Part shown: piece by piece, positions 7,181 through 13,131 of the stretch
How the letters are laid out: every line of letters begins with the position of its first letter
How positions within the stretch are numbered: position 1 is the first letter of the stretch
Assembly (NCBI GenBank): GCA_000438015.1
Contig: FR901583.1
Location: forward strand, 36,349-51,322
Reading direction: 5' to 3'
Source: Coraliomargarita sp. CAG:312
Lineage (GTDB): Bacteria; Verrucomicrobiota; Verrucomicrobiia; Opitutales; Intestinicryptomonadaceae
DNA: 14,974 nt
The notes under the pieces: generated by a model
Told to the model about the DNA's origin: nothing
The model's input: the letters and a program-made list of their open reading frames with translations, nothing else
Database searches by the model: none
Program-made: the position numbers and the translations under genes

Positions 7181-8212
7181 GGCATCCGGAGATAGGAAGC
7201 GCCTGTCAACCGCCTGCGCTCCGACTATTACGGCTGTGCCAAAAATATCGTTTACAGTTGCGCCGCGGGAAATCTCGGCAACCGGCTTTGTAAGTCCAGT
7301 AAGAATTTGCCCATAACAATTTGCGCCGGAAAGAGCCTGCAACATCTTTGAGGCTATATTGCCGGAACTCAAATCCGGGAAAATTAGAACATTTGCCTTG
7401 CCGGCGACGGAACTTGTAATGCCCTTTGCGGCTGCCACTTCAGGACGCAATGCAGCGTCGACTTGCAATTCTCCGTCGATTTCTATCTTGAGATTTTCAG
7501 CTTGAGCTTTCGCATGAGCGAGAGCTGTGGCCGACTTTACTTTTGTTATACTCGGAAGCTTTGCTGTCGGAAGTTTGGAAACATAGCTAAGCATGGCAAC
7601 CCTTGGCGTTTCAAGCGTCAAGTGATTGACGAGAACAGCGGTGGTTATTGCTATGTCGCACAATTGCTTGTCGGTCGGTTCGGGGATAACTCCGCAGTCA
7701 GAAAGGAATAAATCGCCGTGAATTCCCAATTCCTCGTTGCCAGTCGAAACAACCATCATTGAACTTGCAGCAGAAAAGCCTTTTTGCAGCGGTATTATCT
7801 GGAATATCGGCCGCAATGTGCTTGCCGTGGCGACAGTTGCGCCAGCCACCATGGCGTCGGCTCTGCCTGTGGCTAGCATCATTGTTGCGAAATAAGCGGG
7901 ATTTTTGGCTATTTCAAAAAGCTCGTCTTTTGTAAAATCCCTAAACTTTGGAAGTCCGCCAAGAATCTTTAAAATATCCTCAAAATCGTCAGACAATTCA
8001 GGAGTTATGACTCTTATTCCATCCATGCGCACATCGTATTTGGAGGCTTGCTCATCTATATGCGCCTTGTCGCCCAAAAGAATTGGGACACCAAGTTTGC
8101 GGGTTGCAAATTGGCGCGCGGCTTGAAGAATTCGCTGATCGAAGCCTTCTGGGAAAACAATTCGCTTGGGGTGGTTTTGAAGTCTTGCTGAAAGTCTTTG
8201 AACTAGTGCCAT
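7175..8212 (-). CDS. pta: Phosphate acetyltransferase
   Basis: Pta interconverts acetyl-CoA plus phosphate with acetyl phosphate plus CoA in the cytoplasm; with acetate kinase it produces ATP and acetate. The 345 residues fit the short, single-domain form of the enzyme, without the N-terminal regulatory domains of the E. coli type. Landmarks in order are RIVFPEG (17-23), GRADAMVAGA (116-125), DGELQVDAAL (246-255), the long signature around NVLIFPDLSSGN (274-285), and GQILTGLTKP with EISRGA (301-318), in which the conserved Ser-Arg near the active site is kept. Phosphate butyryltransferase is related, but the signature segments fit Pta better. The start ATG at 8212 has only a weak AAC/GAAA sequence before it. 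uup lies 138 bases upstream on the same strand. A possible promoter is at 8262-8292, so pta may be transcribed alone. ackA is not in the window. Confidence 0.93.
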   Translation of the reverse strand: MALVQRLSARLQNHPKRIVFPEGFDQRILQAARQFATRKLGVPILLGDKAHIDEQASKYDVRMDGIRVITPELSDDFEDILKILGGLPKFRDFTKDELFEIAKNPAYFATMMLATGRADAMVAGATVATASTLRPIFQIIPLQKGFSAASSMMVVSTGNEELGIHGDLFLSDCGVIPEPTDKQLCDIAITTAVLVNHLTLETPRVAMLSYVSKLPTAKLPSITKVKSATALAHAKAQAENLKIEIDGELQVDAALRPEVAAAKGITSSVAGKANVLIFPDLSSGNIASKMLQALSGANCYGQILTGLTKPVAEISRGATVNDIFGTAVIVGAQAVDRRFLSPDAL

Positions 8213-8236
8213 TTTCGTTATAATTTTTATTTTTAA

Positions 8237-8252
8237 GCGGCAAATCAGCCGC
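8237..8252. repeat. Small GC hairpin in the pta leader
   Basis: GCGGC (8237-8241) and GCCGC (8248-8252) pair over 5 bases with a 6-base loop. On the plus strand a T-rich run follows within 5 bases, so it resembles a terminator for transcripts coming from the left, yet no plus-strand gene precedes it. On the minus strand it would sit in the 5' leader of pta, just after the proposed promoter. Confidence 0.3.
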
Positions 8253-8261
8253 GTTGTTTTT

Positions 8262-8292
8262 TATAAATCTAACAAGAGAAAATAAAAGTCAA
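8262..8292 (-). promoter_or_regulatory. Possible sigma-70-type promoter for pta
   Basis: On the minus strand, TTGACT (8292-8287) is followed 19 bases later by TTTATA (8267-8262). The spacer is slightly longer than the ideal 17 bases. The start of transcription would fall around 8255, about 40 bases before the pta ATG. It is the only good -35-like sequence in the 138-base gap between uup and pta. Confidence 0.35.
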
Positions 8293-8350
8293 ACCATTAA
8301 AGCAAATTTGACGTAGCCCTATACAGAGAGCAAGCACAAGCCGGGCAGTT

Positions 8351-10249
8351 TTACGACTCCATCTCCAAGCGCCTCTCCTCCAATTCGGACCACCGTTCAA
8401 ATAAACGCTCGTCCTCCAAACGTATCTCAGCCATGCGTTCGTTTATCTTTGCCAGCTCGTCAAAGTGGGAGACGACATATTCGCTGTCTGAAAGCTTTGC
8501 CTCCAACTCCGACAGTTCAGCCTCAAGAGCTTCTATTTGTTTAGGCAGACGCTCAAACTCTTCGCGCTCCTTATTTGTAAACTTTGAACGTTTTTTTTGG
8601 GGAACGGCCTGAACCGTCTTACTTTTCTGGCTCCCGCGCTCCGGCTCAGCCGTTTGCAGCCTGTAGCGTTCCCATTCGTCGTATCCTCCCACAAGTTCAA
8701 CGATATTCCCGCCGTCTCCGAAGCAAAAAACCCCTGTCACTATATTGTTTAAAAACGCCCTGTCGTGCGACACCATCAGAATAGTTCCAGGAAAAGTTAC
8801 CAAAGAATTTTCCAACAATTCAATTGTCTGCATATCCAAATCGTTTGTTGGCTCGTCAAGGACTAGAACATTTGCGGGCGACGCAAAAAGCTTAGCTAGC
8901 ATAAGCCTGTTTTTTTCACCTCCGGAAAGCATAGCTATCTCACCGCATATCTGCTCTGGCTCAAATAAAAAATTCTGCAAGTATCCCATTACATTCTGCC
9001 GCGCTCCATTTACAGTCACAAAATCCGCGCCGTCTCCGACAAAATCGAAAGGGCGCATAGACGGATTTAAATTTTTCCTGAGCTGGTCAAAATAAGCTAT
9101 TTGAAGGCGCGTTCCATAAGAAACCTCCCCCGAATCCGGCTTCAGATTCCCAAGTAAAACATTAAGCAAAGTTGTTTTCCCTATTCCATTTCTTCCGATT
9201 ATACCGATTTTATCTCCGCGGTAGATTGTCGTCGAAAAATTTTTTATTATTGTATTTTCGCCGAAAGAAAGGCTTATATTTTTCACATCCAGCACTCTTT
9301 GACCGCTTGCGGACGCCTCTTGTATCTTCATGTCCGCAGTGCCTAGCCGCTCGCGGCGCTCGCTTCGGATTTTCCGCAACCGCATAAGCTCCTTTACCCT
9401 TCCCTCATTCCTAGTCCGGCGAGCCTTAATCCCCTGGCGCAGCCACGCCTCCTCCTGGAGAAGCTTCTTGTCGAATACGGCTTCGTTGCGTTCCTGGGCG
9501 CGCAAAAGGTCGTCGCGGCGGCGCTCAAAAGTCTTAAAATCGCAATCGAAGGAAATAAGGTTTCCACGATCTATCTCTACAATCCTTGTAGCCAAATTTT
9601 GGATGAAAGCGCGGTCGTGAGACACGAACACAATTGTCTTTGAACATGTCTTTAGAAACTTCTCAAGCCACACGACAGAATCTATATCCAAATGGTTTGT
9701 CGGCTCGTCCAGCAGCAGAACTCCTGGATTCCCGGCGAGTTCCCTGCCCAGCAATGCCCGCCGCTTTAGCCCCGCAGAAACGCTGCCCACATCGAGATCT
9801 GGATTGAGTTCCATGCGCTCTATAACCGACAATATTTCCACATCCGCTACCCAGAAGTTTTTCTCGTCCAAAACATGCACAAGCCTGTCGAACTCATCCT
9901 GCGTTTCTTTCGAACAGCCGCGTTCCACTTCCCTAAGGAGGCGCCTATATTTTCTCAATTCCGCTCCGGCCTCTCCTAGCCCTTCGGATACGACATCGTA
10001 AATTGAGCCGCTCAAATCCATAGGGACATCCTGCGGCATATACGCCACTCTAACGCCCTTTACGCGCTCTACCAGCCCGCTGTCAGGTTCGTAAACGCCG
10101 GCGATTATTTTCAGCATGCTTGTTTTGCCGCATCCATTGCGACCTACAAGCGCGATTGTATCGCCCTCGGCTATATTTAGGCTTGCGCCGTCCAAAAGGA
10201 TCTTATTGTCGAAACGCAGGGAAACTCCGCTAAGTGAAATTAAACTCAT
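8351..10249 (-). CDS. uup: ABC-F family ATPase, Uup type
   Basis: This soluble protein of 632 residues has two ATP-binding cassettes and no membrane segments, as in ABC-F proteins, which act on the ribosome; Uup is also linked to transposon excision and branched DNA. Cassette 1 has Walker A GRNGCGKT (36-43), signature VSAGLKRR (157-164), Walker B LLLDEP with NHLD (178-188) and SHD switch (210-212). A charged interdomain linker (about 232-305) is rich in Arg and Glu. Cassette 2 has GRNGIGKTT (352-360), LSGGE (441-445), LVLDEPTNDLD (462-472) and SHD (494-496). A C-terminal coiled coil (about 560-630) identifies the Uup subgroup over EttA, and the length matches E. coli Uup. The first signature departs from LSGG (Leu to Val, Gly to Ala). 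I chose ATG 10249; an in-frame TTG at 10255 adds two residues. No clear Shine-Dalgarno is present, and a terminator ends about 14 bases upstream. Confidence 0.92.
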   Translation of the reverse strand: MSLISLSGVSLRFDNKILLDGASLNIAEGDTIALVGRNGCGKTSMLKIIAGVYEPDSGLVERVKGVRVAYMPQDVPMDLSGSIYDVVSEGLGEAGAELRKYRRLLREVERGCSKETQDEFDRLVHVLDEKNFWVADVEILSVIERMELNPDLDVGSVSAGLKRRALLGRELAGNPGVLLLDEPTNHLDIDSVVWLEKFLKTCSKTIVFVSHDRAFIQNLATRIVEIDRGNLISFDCDFKTFERRRDDLLRAQERNEAVFDKKLLQEEAWLRQGIKARRTRNEGRVKELMRLRKIRSERRERLGTADMKIQEASASGQRVLDVKNISLSFGENTIIKNFSTTIYRGDKIGIIGRNGIGKTTLLNVLLGNLKPDSGEVSYGTRLQIAYFDQLRKNLNPSMRPFDFVGDGADFVTVNGARQNVMGYLQNFLFEPEQICGEIAMLSGGEKNRLMLAKLFASPANVLVLDEPTNDLDMQTIELLENSLVTFPGTILMVSHDRAFLNNIVTGVFCFGDGGNIVELVGGYDEWERYRLQTAEPERGSQKSKTVQAVPQKKRSKFTNKEREEFERLPKQIEALEAELSELEAKLSDSEYVVSHFDELAKINERMAEIRLEDERLFERWSELEERRLEMES

Positions 10250-10263
10250 AGGCAATCAAAGTT

Positions 10264-10302
10264 AAAAAAAGCGTTTGGGAAGAAATTCCAAAACGCTTTT
10301 TT
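10264..10302 (-). terminator. Intrinsic terminator between tatA and uup, bidirectional form
   Basis: A 12-base-pair stem (10265-10276 with 10291-10302) continues after one G-A mismatch with three more pairs around a 6-base loop. On the minus strand it is followed by, and partly formed from, a run of seven T (10270-10264), ending tatA transcription 36 bases after the tatA stop. The plus-strand side also ends in six T, so it could stop transcripts from either side. Its left edge is only 14 bases from the uup ATG. Confidence 0.85.
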
Positions 10303-10338
10303 ATAAAATGCAAGAAATGCTAACAGCGTGAAAAACCT

Positions 10339-10596
10339 CTACTCGTCTCCTTTAGGAGTTTCAGTCTTTTCAGGCTTGCTTTCCGGCTTCTTGGCATCGT
10401 CCTCCTTCATTGCGTCGCGAATGTTTTCTTCAACTTCGCTGGTCGCCTTCTTAAATTCGCGGATTGATTTGCCCAAACCTTTTGCAAGTTCCGGCAAACG
10501 CTTCGCGCCGAACAGAAGAAGTATTATAACCAAGATGACGATCATTTCCTGACCGCCCGGCATACCGAATGCAAGAATGTTATTCATAAGAGCCAT
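10339..10596 (-). CDS. tatA: Sec-independent protein translocase subunit TatA
   Basis: TatA forms the transport pore that moves folded twin-arginine proteins across the inner membrane. With the ATG at 10596 the protein has 85 residues. It shows a short periplasmic N-terminus (MNNILAFGMPGG), one membrane helix (about residues 18-32, EMIVILVIILLLFG) with the FG hinge, the amphipathic helix AKRLPELAKGLGKSIREFKKA that is typical of TatA/E, and an acidic and Lys/Pro-rich tail. ATG 10587 is an equally good start. An ATG at 10629 would add a Cys- and Ser-containing extension not typical of TatA, so I rejected it. No clear Shine-Dalgarno or promoter stands out in the 80-base gap before it. tatB and tatC are absent here; a dispersed or minimal TatA/TatC system is common outside proteobacteria. 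A terminator follows the gene. Confidence 0.93.
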   Translation of the reverse strand: MALMNNILAFGMPGGQEMIVILVIILLLFGAKRLPELAKGLGKSIREFKKATSEVEENIRDAMKEDDAKKPESKPEKTETPKGDE

Positions 10597-10676
10597 AAAG
10601 CTATTACAGCTGAGTTTTGAGTCAAGCATTAATTGGAATTACGCTGGCCAATATGCTATTATGCCGGAAATATACT

Positions 10677-12566
10677 TTAATTTTCAGGCTTTGCAGATTC
10701 GTCTTTCCCCGGCTCAACGGATGCGATATCTTCGCGCATCATATCCTTTACAGCGGCGGACAAATCCCTCGCGTTTTTGTATTCCGCCAAAAAATCCGAA
10801 TGCGCCGCCTTAAAATCGTCCTCATCGCCGTCCAGAGCGGCTTCGTACATCCTGCCGAGCGAAACCAAAGAATTGTAATATAAAGGATTCATCTTGGGCA
10901 TTGCCACTTTTATTTCCATAAGGCGCGCCTCCAACTCATCCAATATAAATTCGCGGTTCTCAAATATGTCTAGATCGGAAACCCCTACCCGTTCTCCCGA
11001 TTGGCTATCAGTCTGGATTATCGCAAGGCGCATTATTTCTGAATCGGACCAGTCGGGTGTGTTAACACCGCCAAGCCTTGCCCAAATTTCTCCGGTTATA
11101 AGACACCTCCACCATGTGTCGAAATCATAAAATGAAGGTACAAATTCCGAAGCAAAAGCGGCCTCCGTTTTGTCTGCGTCGGAATTTTTCAACGCAAATT
11201 TCAGAAATCCAGCAAGCGCCTGCCTCGTCCGGGCAGCCTTTTCTACGGACCTCAGCATCCAATAAGAATGGGCATCCATTATTCGGGTATCGATTTTGTC
11301 GGATCGCGAAAACTTTAAGATTGATTTCATATCCGGCGGAGGGTTATCCGCGGCTATTCTAGCCAAATCTACGGCCGTGCCAAAACGCATTTCCTGAGCC
11401 AAAGCTTGTGCCATGGCAAGCTCCAGCCAATAAGGTGGATTCTTCCAATTCTCCAGCCCGCCGCTTTCCAATGAAACCTTTCGCAGCGCGGCTCCGGTAA
11501 GAAGCTTGCAAAAGCCGTCGAAGTCTAAATCGTCCGACCATTTTGCCGCTAGAGTGACCTCCCCGTCGTCGTACAACATGACGGAAAAATCTCCGTCTAT
11601 TTTGAAATCCTTATTTGAGACCAACTGCAAGGTTATCTTGCGCGTAAAAACAATCGGAGAACCCGTTTCTGAAAAATAAGCGTCGAATAAAGCCGCGCAC
11701 ATCCTGATAAAATCATATCCAATGCCGATTGCGGCATGGTTGTCGGTGACAAGATAGAACATCCCGTTTTGGGCGCTGTAATAACGCTGTTTTGGCGAAG
11801 GCTCGGTTTCTTTTTTTTCCAATATTTGAGGAGAATCTTTTTTGTCGCTTTTTACCTGTTTGCCGTCAATTTTACCCACAAAGTATCCATTGATAAAATC
11901 ATCTCCGGAAGTGTCCACAACATAAACATCCCGCTCCGGTTTTATGCCGCTTTTCCCAGCCTTCGGTTCTGCTACGGAATCTTTCAAATCGGCATCGGCA
12001 GAAGGCTTCGTCGCATGCTGCGCTTGCAGTCCAAGCGAATCTTTTCCCGCATCCGCCGAAATCCCTTTGGTGGAAGATTCAATTTTTGGAAAACTTTCGG
12101 GACGTTCGTCCAGCTCCAAAATTTCTGTTTTTTCCTCAAAGGCTCTCTTTTTTATAAAATCCGATTTCTCCTCAACCTCAGCGCGCAATCTTTCGGCCTC
12201 TATGCGCTCGACTTTTACATCGGAATCTACCGGTATCTTTTCTACGAGAGGTTCGCCTTCTTCTTGAGCAGACGACTCTTGTTTTAAAGGTTCCGGGCGC
12301 ATTTGCGTAATATCCCCGCCCGTAGTAAGCGGAATATCTGGGGTGCCTTGGGCTTCTTTTGAACGATACTCTTTTACAATGTCGTTAAAACTGAACCCTC
12401 CGGAAACTACGCGCCCCATTTCTGCTTTTCCAGCAACGGCGTCATCTGCCATTCTTTTTGCTATTGCCAGTTTCTCCGCAAGAGTGAGAGATTTCTCCGA
12501 GGCATAAAGGCACTGCAAACCGAATAGCGGCGCCAATAATAAAAATATTAGACAGCACCGCCTCAT
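10677..12566 (-). CDS. Secreted protein with a degenerate peptidase-MA-like domain
   Basis: I placed the start at ATG 12566, because it gives a signal peptide (MRRCCLIFLLLAPLFGLQCLYA, probable cleavage after Ala22) and overlaps the upstream stop as ATGA; the longer frame to 12671 lies inside the upstream gene. The 629-residue product would be periplasmic. Residues 25-260 are charged and low-complexity, probably disordered. Residues about 262-490 look folded and follow the order of peptidase-MA-like gluzincins: FYLVTDN at the start, a helix, KITLQLVS and SVMLYDDGEVTLA strands, then an Ala-rich helix and PPYWLELAMAQAL, similar to the P-x-W-L-x-E-G-x-A segment that follows HExxH in active members. 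Here the helix reads KLLTGAALRK and has no HExxH, so if the relation is true the enzyme is dead. A helical region rich in Trp and Tyr follows (430-500), then a charged tail. The relation is inferred by eye. It is the third gene of a compact set. Confidence 0.75.
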   Translation of the reverse strand: MRRCCLIFLLLAPLFGLQCLYASEKSLTLAEKLAIAKRMADDAVAGKAEMGRVVSGGFSFNDIVKEYRSKEAQGTPDIPLTTGGDITQMRPEPLKQESSAQEEGEPLVEKIPVDSDVKVERIEAERLRAEVEEKSDFIKKRAFEEKTEILELDERPESFPKIESSTKGISADAGKDSLGLQAQHATKPSADADLKDSVAEPKAGKSGIKPERDVYVVDTSGDDFINGYFVGKIDGKQVKSDKKDSPQILEKKETEPSPKQRYYSAQNGMFYLVTDNHAAIGIGYDFIRMCAALFDAYFSETGSPIVFTRKITLQLVSNKDFKIDGDFSVMLYDDGEVTLAAKWSDDLDFDGFCKLLTGAALRKVSLESGGLENWKNPPYWLELAMAQALAQEMRFGTAVDLARIAADNPPPDMKSILKFSRSDKIDTRIMDAHSYWMLRSVEKAARTRQALAGFLKFALKNSDADKTEAAFASEFVPSFYDFDTWWRCLITGEIWARLGGVNTPDWSDSEIMRLAIIQTDSQSGERVGVSDLDIFENREFILDELEARLMEIKVAMPKMNPLYYNSLVSLGRMYEAALDGDEDDFKAAHSDFLAEYKNARDLSAAVKDMMREDIASVEPGKDESAKPEN

Positions 12567-13126
12567 TTTGCCAAAACAACGGAATTTTCTGCTATTTTCA
12601 TGCTTCGTATGCCCTTGGCAGCCTGCAAATATTTTTTTGCGCCGTCGTAATATTTTAAAATTTCGCCGCAAAAAGCCGCCTCAACAAACTTTGGCACAAT
12701 AGCTCCGCCGATGTAAGCCGATTTAAGCCTGCAGTCCTCGCCAAATAAAAATCTTGCGCGAGTATCCAATTGACGCGACGCTATATTTACGGCAATTGGA
12801 ACCGATACCTCAAGGGCTCCTCCGCGTATAAAAAATCTTGGAAAAATTGGCATAACCGTCGCGTTTCCGTCGCGCTTTCCGGAGCGCCTTATAATCCAGA
12901 ACGCCCCTCCGTCTAGTTCTCCGCAAGAGAAAGACTCCGACGTTCCCTCTGAAGCGTTTAAAAAATCGGCTAATTTGCCGGACGCATCTGCGGGAGCCTC
13001 CATATTTTGTTCGTATGAAGCCGCCAAATATATAAAAGCGCACATGGCTCCAAAAGTCGCAAACAAGCAATATGTAAGCGCATAGCCGATCAGGCGCAAA
13101 AAAACATATTTAAAAAATTTCAACAT
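12563..13126 (-). CDS. Membrane-anchored protein of unknown function, 187 residues
   Basis: An N-terminal hydrophobic stretch (about residues 9-36, LRLIGYALTYCLFATFGAMC...) follows a short basic start and is not followed by a cleavage site, so it is likely one transmembrane anchor with the rest in the periplasm. Residues 50-187 look compact and beta-rich with a short helical end (FVEAAFCGEILKYYDGAKKYLQA). There are two Cys in the soluble part around residues 68 and 131, plus one near 153, so a disulfide is possible. The layout (one anchor and a small soluble beta domain) resembles several bacterial anchored proteins, but I do not recognise the family. It starts 5 bases after the TPR-protein stop and its TGA overlaps the next ATG, so all three genes are almost surely co-translated. 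No Shine-Dalgarno is evident; coupling probably supplies ribosomes. Confidence 0.85.
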   Translation of the reverse strand: MLKFFKYVFLRLIGYALTYCLFATFGAMCAFIYLAASYEQNMEAPADASGKLADFLNASEGTSESFSCGELDGGAFWIIRRSGKRDGNATVMPIFPRFFIRGGALEVSVPIAVNIASRQLDTRARFLFGEDCRLKSAYIGGAIVPKFVEAAFCGEILKYYDGAKKYLQAAKGIRSMKIAENSVVLAK

Positions 13127-13131
13127 AATAG

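Noticed and set aside
7139..7276. 13-base direct repeat (CGCGGGAAATCTC at 7139 and 7264)
   Set aside because: One or two exact 13-base repeats are expected by chance in a window of this size, and nothing suggests a mobile element or attachment site.
10597..10629. Upstream ATG at 10629 for tatA
   Set aside because: It adds residues unlike any TatA N-terminus, while later starts give the normal length and layout.
12567..12671. Longer start for the secreted pseudo-peptidase at 12671
   Set aside because: The extra 35 residues lie inside the upstream gene, are highly basic, and would bury the signal peptide; the ATG at 12566 gives an ATGA overlap and a good signal sequence.
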